Assembly: GCA_002409975.1 (NCBI GenBank)
Contig: DHOO01000064.1
Span: 587-27,612, forward strand
Length of the DNA stretch: 27,026 bases
Direction: 5' to 3'
From: Firmicutes bacterium UBA5388
Lineage (GTDB): Bacteria > Bacillota > UBA4882 > UBA10575
Shown here: piece after piece, positions 15,916-22,085 of the stretch
Layout: every line of letters starts with the position of its first letter
How positions within the stretch are numbered: the first letter of the stretch is position 1
Notes under the pieces: model-generated
Database searches by the model: none
Seen by the model: the letters and a program-made list of their open reading frames with translations, nothing else
What the model was told of the DNA's origin: nothing
Position numbers and translations under genes: made by a program

Positions 15916-15992
15916 GCGCCCGTAGCTCAGTTGGATAGAGTGGCAGACTTCGAATCTGTAGGTCGGGGGTTCGAGCCCCTCCGGGCGCGCCA
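15916..15992 (+). tRNA. tRNA-Arg (anticodon UCG)
   Basis: A 77-base cloverleaf: acceptor GCGCCCG pairs with CGGGCGC, D-stem GCTC/GAGT, anticodon stem GCAGA/TCTGT around the loop CTTCGAA (anticodon TCG, reading CGA and possibly other CGN codons), T-stem GGGGG/CCCTC with TTCGAGC loop, and an encoded CCA end. Confidence 0.93.
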
Positions 15993-16004
15993 TTAAGTTA
16001 AATT

Positions 16005-16035
16005 AAAACCCCAGTTAATAAGGGGTTTTAGTTTT
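16005..16035 (+). terminator. Terminator of tRNA-Arg
   Basis: AAAACCCC (16005-16012) pairs with GGGGTTTT (16022-16029), followed by AGTTTTT. Confidence 0.85.
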
Positions 16036-16066
16036 TACTAATTACTAAAACAAATATAATAATTTC

Positions 16067-16095
16067 TTTACAATAAATGTTTGGTAATTTATTAT
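16067..16095 (+). promoter_or_regulatory. Promoter of the c-di-GMP riboswitch transcript
   Basis: TTTACA (16067-16072), 17-base spacer, TATTAT (16090-16095). Transcription would start near 16102, about 40 bases before the aptamer. Confidence 0.6.
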
Positions 16096-16141
16096 GAAAT
16101 GTGATATGTTTTATGTATTAAAATACAAGAACATAATTGAT

Positions 16142-16221
16142 GATAAAGGCAAACCTGTCGAAAGACAGGGGCGCAAAGCTAGAGGTCTAAGGCGTTTTAT
16201 GCTATGATAGCTCGGTTGCCG
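16142..16221 (+). ncRNA. Cyclic di-GMP-I (GEMM-I) riboswitch aptamer
   Basis: The conserved core is present in order: GGCAAACC, a P2 hairpin CCTGTC-GAAA-GACAGG with GNRA tetraloop (16154-16169), GGGCGCAAAGCTA, GGTCTAAGGC, then ATGATAGCTCGGTTGCCG at the 3' side. P3 is closed by GCTA/TAGC. This matches the GEMM-I consensus (GCAAACC...ACGCAAAGCY...CUAA...GGUUGCC), with GGCGCAAAG in place of ACGCAAAG. Followed 6 bases later by a terminator, its expression platform. Confidence 0.9.
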
Positions 16222-16227
16222 TTCTTG

Positions 16228-16258
16228 ATGCCTTATGCTTTGCGTACAGGCATTTTTT
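16228..16258 (+). terminator. Riboswitch expression-platform terminator
   Basis: ATGCCTTATGC (16228-16238) pairs with GCGTA and AGGCAT (to 16253) with one bulged C, followed by a T run to 16258. It lies between the aptamer and the small downstream gene. The 5' arm can instead pair with TAAGGC inside the aptamer (16188-16193), which would be an antiterminator. Confidence 0.8.
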
Positions 16259-16284
16259 GTCTTATGGGGTGTGAATCGAATACT

Positions 16285-16479
16285 ATGAAGATAATTGAAT
16301 CCGAGATAGACTATCTGATTAGTCGTCTTGAAAAGATTGTATCAATGTCTTTGAACACTTATAATGAAAATACTTATAATTATTCTGCCGGTTATCGAAG
16401 GTGTGCACTAGACATTTTAAATCTTATAAAAAACAGATTATTAAAAGTAAAAAAGCTTAAATACAAAGTACCCGGCTGA
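16285..16479 (+). CDS. Unrecognised 64-aa protein under c-di-GMP riboswitch control
   Basis: I do not recognise a family. The protein is mostly helical: an acidic first helix (MKIIESEIDYLISRLEKIVSM), a polar Tyr/Asn-rich linker (LNTYNENTYNYSAGYRR), then a second helix and a strongly basic tail (KNRLLKVKKLKYKVPG). No signal peptide or membrane helix. Start chosen at ATG 16285, with GGGGTGTGA about 11 bases upstream; the in-frame codons further upstream lie within the riboswitch and its terminator, so they cannot be the true start. The only ORF following the riboswitch, so it is the regulated gene. Confidence 0.7.
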   Translation: MKIIESEIDYLISRLEKIVSMSLNTYNENTYNYSAGYRRCALDILNLIKNRLLKVKKLKYKVPG

Positions 16480-16551
16480 TACAAGGTAACTCTGTATTAA
16501 ACTGTTTTTAGGGTGGTAATTTTTTATAAGTGGGAAAACTGGTTCAAGAAG

Positions 16552-16582
16552 AAGACCGAAGGAATAGCCTCCGGTCTTTTTA
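16552..16582 (+). terminator. Intrinsic terminator after the 64-aa protein
   Basis: AAGACCG (16552-16558) pairs with CGGTCTT (16572-16578), an inner AGG/CCT pair continues it, and a T run follows. Confidence 0.8.
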
Positions 16583-16690
16583 TTATTCTTTGGTGGAAGC
16601 GCATTTTGTGCTAATATGCTTTTCAAATAACACTTCTTGTTCACTTTAACCATAACATGGTAGTGACAGGCAGTAAAAGAGGTGACATTA

Positions 16691-17188
16691 ATGCATGGAT
16701 GTTTTCCGCCCTATCCAGGGTATCCTCATGTAGTTTATAAGTATTTACCTACTTATCCTTATGTTCAGATCTATGCTTATCCCGAAGCGCTGCAGCTGAT
16801 CGTGGACTCAGTAAGCTCAGAACGGGAAGATGAGTTGTTCTATGAGTACCTTCTGAGTGTAGCTCCGCCGGAACAGAGAGAGATTATTATTTCTATCAGA
16901 GATGATGAGAGAAAACACGCCAGGGCCTTTAGGGAGATTTACTGGGAGGTTACGGGAATGGAGATTCCTCCTACGCCGGAAGAAGAGTTTCAAAGACCGG
17001 CTAGCTATTGTGAAGGGATTACCAAGGCGCTCTTTGGTGAATTGGCAGCTGTAGAAAAATATAGGAAGATTCTTTTTGGGTTTGAGTTTCTACCTTATAG
17101 AAACCTAATTACAGAGATCTATACGGATGAGTTGAAACATGCGGTTAAATGGAATTATTTGTTTGCGTTGAATTGTCGTTGTTCTTAA
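16691..17188 (+). CDS. Ferritin-like (rubrerythrin-fold) protein with Tyr/Pro-rich N-terminus
   Basis: A 165-aa protein with a four-helix ferritin-like domain. Two ExxH motifs, DDERKH (Glu73, His76) and TDELKH (Glu147, His150), together with SEREDE near 43-48 and GELAAVEKY near 116-124, make a plausible di-iron site. There is no rubredoxin domain. The first 30 residues are rich in Tyr and Pro (FPPYPGYPHVVYKYLPTYPY), a composition seen in spore-coat proteins. Start chosen at ATG 16691 with AGAGGTGA 5 bases upstream; a GTG at 16682 lies inside that ribosome site. Placed between a c-di-GMP-controlled gene and a micro-protein, so a sporulation or oxidative-stress role is possible but inferred. 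Confidence 0.8.
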   Translation: MHGCFPPYPGYPHVVYKYLPTYPYVQIYAYPEALQLIVDSVSSEREDELFYEYLLSVAPPEQREIIISIRDDERKHARAFREIYWEVTGMEIPPTPEEEFQRPASYCEGITKALFGELAAVEKYRKILFGFEFLPYRNLITEIYTDELKHAVKWNYLFALNCRCS

Positions 17189-17218
17189 ATGAAGTGAAAA
17201 AAATACCAATAGCATACC

Positions 17219-17246
17219 ACCTACTCCCCTAAAACAGCATATTCTA
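17219..17246 (+). promoter_or_regulatory. Possible sigma-K type promoter of micro-protein copy 3
   Basis: AC at 17219-17220, a 17-base gap, then gCATATTCTA (CATANNNTA, 17238-17246). It fits the AC-N16/17-CATANNNTA pattern of B. subtilis mother-cell sigma-K. The motif is short, so chance is possible. Confidence 0.4.
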
Positions 17247-17276
17247 CCACAGAATAAACAATGGGGGTGTGATTCA

Positions 17277-17375
17277 ATGGCGGGGATCTTAGATCTGTTT
17301 AATAATATGGATGAAAATCTAGCCTTTATCTTATTTTTAATTCTTATTCTTTTACTATTAGCAACTTTCAATTAA
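17277..17375 (+). CDS. YjcZ-like hydrophobic micro-protein, copy 3 (32 aa)
   Basis: MAGILDLFNNMDENLAF followed by the hydrophobic helix ILFLILILLLLATFN. GGGGGTGTGA precedes the ATG. It shares the MAGIxDxFxNMDE head and ILFLILIL helix with copy 2, with many silent differences. A terminator follows the gene. Function unknown; probably a small membrane or coat protein of sporulation. Confidence 0.8.
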   Translation: MAGILDLFNNMDENLAFILFLILILLLLATFN

Positions 17376-17412
17376 GGCTTTATATAAGAAAATTTAAGGA
17401 TAAGTATGATAA

Positions 17413-17443
17413 ACTGGATTCGGGACAACCGATCCGGTTTTTT
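17413..17443 (+). terminator. Intrinsic terminator after micro-protein copy 3
   Basis: ACTGGAT (17413-17419) and CGG pair with CCG and ATCCGGT (to 17438), with one bulged T and a 5-base loop; a T run follows. Confidence 0.8.
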
Positions 17444-17462
17444 ATCTTTAAGAGAGAATAGG

Positions 17463-18197
17463 TCAAATGACGAAGCCGCCGTTAATACCGATTACCTGCC
17501 CGGTGATAAAGTCGGCGCTTTCAGAGGCGAGGAAAAGGGCGTAGGCCGCTATTTCATAAGGGGTTCCTAGGCGACCGAGAGGAGTTTGCTCAACTAGGTC
17601 TGCACGTTCTCTTTCATTATATGGAGAGAGCATATCAGTGTCAATGATGCCCGGAGCAATACAGTTTACTTGGATGTTGGAGGGACCCAGTTCTTTGGCG
17701 AGGGCTTTGGTGAGCCCAATTACCCCAGCCTTGGCGGCAGAATAATGAACTTCACAGGAAGCGCCGACCTGACCCCAAATAGAAGAGATATTAATGATTT
17801 TTCCTTTTTTTCGGGGGAGCATTGACCGGAGTACGCTCTGGGTACAATGGAAAACCCCGGATAGGTTGGTGTTAATCATTTCCTCCCAGTCCTGCGCGGA
17901 CAGGTCAATAAACAAGCGGGATTGGGCGATACCGGCATTATTAATGAGGACATCGATCTTACCGAATTGCTGGAGGCAGTATGCTACCATTTCTTCAACT
18001 TCTGGCCGGTGGCTGACATTCGCTTTAAAGAGGGCAATACTAAATCCTTTTTCTAATAAGGAATGGTAAAGCTCAAGAGCGGCTTCAGTCGAACGGTGGT
18101 AATTAATTAGCACATTATAATCATTGGCCGCGAAAAGCTCGGCTATAGACCGACCTATTCCCCGCGATGCTCCGGTAATGATTACTGTTTTATTCAT
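17463..18197 (-). CDS. ymfI: SDR family reductase, probable EF-P 5-aminopentanone reductase (YmfI-like)
   Basis: A 244-aa classical short-chain dehydrogenase: cofactor loop TGASRGIG (8-15), NNAG (86-89), catalytic Ser139, Tyr152 and Lys156 in SSIWGQVGASCEVHYSAAK, and GGFVI at the C-terminus. The run SSIWGxxGASCEVxYS is close to B. subtilis YmfI, which reduces the 5-aminopentanone on Lys32 of elongation factor P. Otherwise it would be a FabG-type 3-oxoacyl-ACP reductase. Start chosen at the ATG of MNKTVIITG, with AAGAAGG 8 bases upstream, rather than the TTG 21 bases earlier. It stands alone on the minus strand. Confidence 0.85.
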   Translation of the reverse strand: MNKTVIITGASRGIGRSIAELFAANDYNVLINYHRSTEAALELYHSLLEKGFSIALFKANVSHRPEVEEMVAYCLQQFGKIDVLINNAGIAQSRLFIDLSAQDWEEMINTNLSGVFHCTQSVLRSMLPRKKGKIINISSIWGQVGASCEVHYSAAKAGVIGLTKALAKELGPSNIQVNCIAPGIIDTDMLSPYNERERADLVEQTPLGRLGTPYEIAAYALFLASESADFITGQVIGINGGFVI

Positions 18198-18422
18198 TAG
18201 TAATCCTTCTTTCAGCAATAACTTTAAAAGAGTTCTGTTTAGTAATTAGCAATTCCCTTAAAGGAATTATCCCCTTTTTCTAAAATACCTGCCTAGATCT
18301 TATAACTCGTCACTCGTTTGTCAGCCAGCCGCTCTTAGCCCAGCCGAGCATTTTCATTTTATCTTTTGGGTGGTAAATGGTAAAATATAAAACAAGCAAG
18401 AAACAAGAAGGAGGCGCCTACT

Positions 18423-19277
18423 ATGTATGATTTACTAGTGATCGGAGGAGGGCCGGCCGGGTTATCTGCTGCAGTTAATGGACGGAGAAGAAATAAACAG
18501 GTTTTATTGGTCGGTAAGGAAATGTTGAGTAACAAGCTAAGACAGGCTCATCGAGTTGATAATTACCTGGGTCTGCCTGGGATTACAGGAGCGGATTTAG
18601 CGCGAAAATACAAGGAGCATGCGATTAAGGAAGGAGTAGAAATCATAGACGATGAGATCCTAAACCTCTGGTTGGAAGAAGGGCTGTTTCAGGGAATGGG
18701 TAGGAATGAACTCTTTCAGGCTAAAGCAGTTATTATCGCGACTGGGACTCCGCAAAAGCCTTCAATTTCTGGGGAGGAAGAGTTGGTGGGAAAAGGAGTA
18801 AGCTATTGTGCCACTTGTGATGGAATGTTCTTCCGTGACAAAAAAGTGTTTTTTCTCTCAGAGTTAGTAGAAGGGGAGAAAGAAGCCAATTTTCTGGCTG
18901 ATTTATGTGAAAAGGTCTATTATCTCCCCCGCTATAAAGGAAAATATACAGATTTGGATCCCCGGATAGAGCTTATTTCCGGTCGACCATTACGTTTTCA
19001 CGGAAAGCAGAAGTTAACCGGTGTTACTACCTCGGAGGGGGAATATGAAGTGGAGGGAGCTTTTATCGAGCGAGCAAGCCTGCCGTTGGAGCGATTATTG
19101 CCTGGTTTGCAGATGGAGAATGAGGCGATTAAAGTTAATCGACAAATGATGACAAATATTCCGGGGGTGTTTGCTGCCGGTGACTGTACCGGAAAACCCT
19201 GGCAAATTGCTAAAGCCGTGGGTGAGGGGTTAATCGCGGCTTTAGCGGCGGTCGGTTATCTATCGGCATTAAAGTAA
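18423..19277 (+). CDS. Thioredoxin reductase-like flavoprotein without a recognisable NADPH motif (probable ferredoxin-dependent FFTR type)
   Basis: A 284-aa low-molecular-weight thioredoxin reductase fold. FAD motifs are kept (VIGGGPAGLSAA at 6-17, IIATGTPQKP at 104-113 and GVFAAGDCTG near the end), as is the redox-active CATCD (129-133). The central domain does not show the GxGxxA loop: where GGGDSA should be the sequence is KVFFLSELVEGEKEANFLAD (140-160). The HRRxxxR phosphate-binding segment is replaced by YLPRYKGKYTD. Clostridial flavin-dependent ferredoxin-thioredoxin reductases lack the same motifs and take electrons from ferredoxin. AAGGAGG is 8 bases before the ATG. No thioredoxin gene is adjacent. 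Confidence 0.85.
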   Translation: MYDLLVIGGGPAGLSAAVNGRRRNKQVLLVGKEMLSNKLRQAHRVDNYLGLPGITGADLARKYKEHAIKEGVEIIDDEILNLWLEEGLFQGMGRNELFQAKAVIIATGTPQKPSISGEEELVGKGVSYCATCDGMFFRDKKVFFLSELVEGEKEANFLADLCEKVYYLPRYKGKYTDLDPRIELISGRPLRFHGKQKLTGVTTSEGEYEVEGAFIERASLPLERLLPGLQMENEAIKVNRQMMTNIPGVFAAGDCTGKPWQIAKAVGEGLIAALAAVGYLSALK

Positions 19278-19407
19278 TTTTTTCGAACAACTTGTTATAC
19301 TCCTCCTTTACCGTATCTTACCGCTTGTAACAGGATGATAATGCTGTTAACATTAAGCTAGTGCTAGAATTGTCAGTAGGTGTTTGGGGCTGGAAGAAAC
19401 TGACAAA

Positions 19408-19491
19408 CGAACAAAGGATGGCGCCCGAGCAACGAGCTATGGGAATAAAGGCCTTCTTGCACTCGAGCGACAAGCGACAAGCTACGAGAAG
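19408..19491 (+). repeat. Heptad repeat stretch, consensus CRAGCNA
   Basis: CGAGCAA-CGAGCTA at 19426-19439 and CGAGCGA-CAAGCGA-CAAGCTA-CGAGAAG at 19464-19491, with a variant CGAACAA at 19408-19414. A two-unit relic (CGAGCTG-CGAGAGG) lies at 2266-2279 in another intergenic space. The stretch is formally in frame with the amylase but ends at its ribosome binding site. Confidence 0.55.
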
Positions 19492-19503
19492 AGGGGGATA
19501 CTA

Positions 19504-20937
19504 ATGCAACAAAATGTTATGCTTCCGGAGAAAACATTAGGGAAACTAGAAGATCTTCCAGAGCCTGCTTGGCTTGAGAATACTGTTTTTTATCAGATTT
19601 TTCCTGACCGGTTTTTTAATGGTGATCCGACTAATGACCCTTCTCCTGTAAGGCCTTGGGGAGAAAAGCCTGAGTTATTCAATTTTTTCGGTGGGGATCT
19701 GGCAGGGATTAGAAAGAAGATACCCTATCTTGAGGATCTTGGGGTTAATGCTTTATATCTCAATCCTATTTTCGATGCGCCTTCTAATCATAAATATGAT
19801 ACCAGAGATTATCTTCGGATCTCCCCGGATTTTGGTGATTTTCGCACTTATCTGAATATGTTAAAAGATCTCCATCGAGCAGGGATTAAGTTGATTCTGG
19901 ATGGAGTCTTTAACCATACTGGAGACCAATTCTGGGCTTTTCGTGATTTAATGCGGAGAGGAAAGGGTTCTCCATACCAACAGTGGTATAATTGTCATTT
20001 TCCGGTCACCCAGTTCCCTAAACCAAACTATGAATGTTGGTGGGGGCTTGAGACTCTGCCTAAATTGAATTTTGCCGATCAGGAAGTGGTCCGGTATATA
20101 CTAAGGGTAGTTGCTTTTTGGACCTTAACTGGTATTGATGGGTGGCGCTTGGATGTTCCTAATGAAGTGAGGGCGGATTTTTGGCCGATCTTCCGTCGCT
20201 TAGTTAAGACGCTTAATCCTGAGGCGTATATTGTTGGCGAAATCTGGGATGACGCTGCTTTTTGGTTACAAGGTGACAAGTTTGACTCGGTGATGAATTA
20301 TCCACTCCGCGATTTAATCATCTCTTTCTTTGCTAAGAAAGAGATGAACGCTGATCGTTTTGATCAGGGGCTAACCGGACTTCGTGCCCGTTATTCGGAG
20401 AAAGTAACAAGAAGCATGTTTAATCTGTTGGGTAGTCATGATACACAACGTTTCCTTACTATATGTCATGGCGAACGCCGACGTATGTTGCTGGCTTTGT
20501 TATTTTTGTTCACTTATCCTGGAGTTCCGGTCATTTATTACGGGGATGAGATTGGGATGACCGGCGAAAAAGATCCGGATTGCCGAAAAACAATGATCTG
20601 GGATGAAGCGCAGTGGGATAAGGAGCTCTACACGTCTACTAAGGACTTGATCCGGTTGCGTAAAGAGAAGGATGCCTTAAAGAGAGGAGAATTCCGGACC
20701 GCTTTAGTTAGTCAGCATGGGGTCTATGGGTACTGGCGAATTGCTGACCGTGAACGGATGCTGATTCTTTTTAATAGGCAGGATTCGATGGAACAAGTTT
20801 CTTTATCGCTTGCGCCGGGAATGCGCGGAACCTGGAAACAGATTTTTCCGGTCAAGGGTGAAGAAGTAAAGTATAATGACCACTTTCAGATTAATCTTCC
20901 CCCCTGGTCTGGAATGATCTGGGAGTATCAAGGTTAA
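19504..20937 (+). CDS. GH13 alpha-amylase family glycosidase (neopullulanase/cyclomaltodextrinase-like)
   Basis: A 477-aa intracellular GH13 enzyme (no signal peptide) acting on alpha-1,4 (and perhaps alpha-1,6) glucans or cyclodextrins. The TIM barrel carries the conserved regions LDGVFNH (132-138), GWRLDVPNEV (nucleophile Asp217), VGEIWDD (acid/base Glu246) and LLGSHDTQR (Asp313). The opening FYQIFPDRFFNGDP is typical of the neopullulanase/CDase group. The N-terminal starch-binding domain usual in that group is absent. A small C-terminal beta domain ends the protein. Start chosen at ATG 19504, with GAGGGGG 6-7 bases upstream; the open frame above it holds heptad repeats and is not coding-like. 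Confidence 0.9.
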   Translation: MQQNVMLPEKTLGKLEDLPEPAWLENTVFYQIFPDRFFNGDPTNDPSPVRPWGEKPELFNFFGGDLAGIRKKIPYLEDLGVNALYLNPIFDAPSNHKYDTRDYLRISPDFGDFRTYLNMLKDLHRAGIKLILDGVFNHTGDQFWAFRDLMRRGKGSPYQQWYNCHFPVTQFPKPNYECWWGLETLPKLNFADQEVVRYILRVVAFWTLTGIDGWRLDVPNEVRADFWPIFRRLVKTLNPEAYIVGEIWDDAAFWLQGDKFDSVMNYPLRDLIISFFAKKEMNADRFDQGLTGLRARYSEKVTRSMFNLLGSHDTQRFLTICHGERRRMLLALLFLFTYPGVPVIYYGDEIGMTGEKDPDCRKTMIWDEAQWDKELYTSTKDLIRLRKEKDALKRGEFRTALVSQHGVYGYWRIADRERMLILFNRQDSMEQVSLSLAPGMRGTWKQIFPVKGEEVKYNDHFQINLPPWSGMIWEYQG

Positions 20938-20964
20938 AATAAGCCCTTCGGGGCTTATTTTTTT
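20938..20964 (+). terminator. Intrinsic terminator after the amylase gene
   Basis: AATAAGCCC (20938-20946), TTCG tetraloop, GGGCTTATT (20951-20959), then five T. A perfect, very stable hairpin. Confidence 0.95.
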
Positions 20965-21094
20965 GTTGGGACGAAGAGAAAGGTGGGGGAATTGGTTAGC
21001 TGCTCAGGATTTTTAATTTGCTAATTTGGCGAGTAAAAAGTAGAATAAGGAAGAGAAAAGTAGGGGCGACGGGGTGAAAGGATGAACGAAAAGC

Positions 21095-21892
21095 ATGGAA
21101 AGAATAGATCTCTTAATCGTAAAAAAAGGGCTGGCCGATAGTAGAGGGAAAGCGCAAGCTTTAATTATGGCGGGAGAGGTGATGGTAGAGGGGAAAATGG
21201 TGGATAAACCTGGGACCAGGGTTTCACCAGAGGCGCTGGTTGAGATCAAAAAAGGCCTTCCTTATGTCAGCCGGGGCGGATTAAAGCTTGCCCGAGCGCT
21301 GGGGGTTTTCCGGGTTTCGGTACAAGGCCGCATTTGTCTGGATGCCGGGGCTTCTACGGGTGGTTTCACTGATTGTTTATTACAAAATGGCGCCGAGCAA
21401 GTGATTGCGGTAGATGTAGGGTACGGACAATTAGCTTGGAAACTACGGCAGGACCCGCGAGTGTTAGTGATGGAAAAGACTAATGTACGGTATTTGACGG
21501 CAGAACAACTTCCGACTATTCCCAGTCTGATTACTGTAGATCTATCTTTCATTTCACTTACCAAAGTTATTACCGGATTAACCGGCTTACTTGCTTCCGA
21601 AGGGGAGATTATTTCGCTGATTAAACCACAGTTTGAAGCGGGACGGGAGCAAGTAGGGAAGAAAGGGGTAGTCCGCTCACGAGAAATTCACAAGGAAGTT
21701 TTGGGGAGGATGATTGCTTTTGGTCATAAGGTTGGTCTGGCATGCGCCGGCTTAACATATTCGCCGGTGTTGGGACCGGAGGGGAATATAGAATTTTTAA
21801 TTCATTGGCGAACAGCAGGAAGTGAGGAGGCAAATCCTGATTTAGAGGAGCTGGTGACTGAAGCGTGGGAATGTCTGAAGAGTAGAAGGTAA
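21095..21892 (+). CDS. tlyA: TlyA family rRNA 2'-O-methyltransferase
   Basis: A 265-aa protein with an N-terminal S4 RNA-binding domain (about 1-64: MERIDLLIVKKGLADSRGKAQALIMAGEVMVEG) and a FtsJ/RrmJ-type methyltransferase domain. The methyltransferase shows YVSRGGLKLARAL, the SAM site LDAGASTGGFTDCLL, VIAVDVGYGQL, VDLSFISL, LIKPQFEAGR and GPEGNIEFL. TlyA methylates cytidines in 16S and/or 23S rRNA (2'-O). The ribosome binding site is weak and distant (AAAGG about 13 bases upstream). It stands alone; the usual neighbours (NAD kinase, argR, recN) are not in the window. Confidence 0.93.
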   Translation: MERIDLLIVKKGLADSRGKAQALIMAGEVMVEGKMVDKPGTRVSPEALVEIKKGLPYVSRGGLKLARALGVFRVSVQGRICLDAGASTGGFTDCLLQNGAEQVIAVDVGYGQLAWKLRQDPRVLVMEKTNVRYLTAEQLPTIPSLITVDLSFISLTKVITGLTGLLASEGEIISLIKPQFEAGREQVGKKGVVRSREIHKEVLGRMIAFGHKVGLACAGLTYSPVLGPEGNIEFLIHWRTAGSEEANPDLEELVTEAWECLKSRR

Positions 21893-21910
21893 GAAGTGGA
21901 CAAGTAAAAA

Positions 21911-21929
21911 GCCTCTGCGCTGCAGAGGC
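21911..21929 (-). terminator. Probable terminator for the minus-strand GNAT-like gene
   Basis: GCCTCTGC (21911-21918) and GCAGAGGC (21922-21929) form a perfect 8-bp hairpin with a 3-base loop. Read on the minus strand it is followed by TTTTT, on the plus strand it is preceded by A's, so it works for the minus strand. It lies some 155 bases beyond the stop codon. A weaker hairpin (AAAACC...GGTTTT, about 22048-22067) is closer and could share the role. Confidence 0.6.
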
Positions 21930-22085
21930 CTGACAAAGGAGGAAAAAGGAGGGGGTGACAATTTAATAGTACAACAATAGTTTTAACAGAAAGTTACCAA
22001 GGAATAAACGTTTAGCAACAACTAGGAAAGATGATCGTGGATAAGTAAAACCACCAGAGGCGGTTTTAGATGATAAAAATAAATA

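Noticed and set aside
16204..16284. N-terminal extension of the 64-aa protein up to 16204
   Set aside because: It overlaps the 3' end of the c-di-GMP aptamer and the whole terminator; ATG 16285 with GGGGTGTGA upstream is the better start.
19384..19503. N-terminal extension of the amylase
   Set aside because: It would encode heptad DNA repeats and a ribosome binding site rather than a domain.
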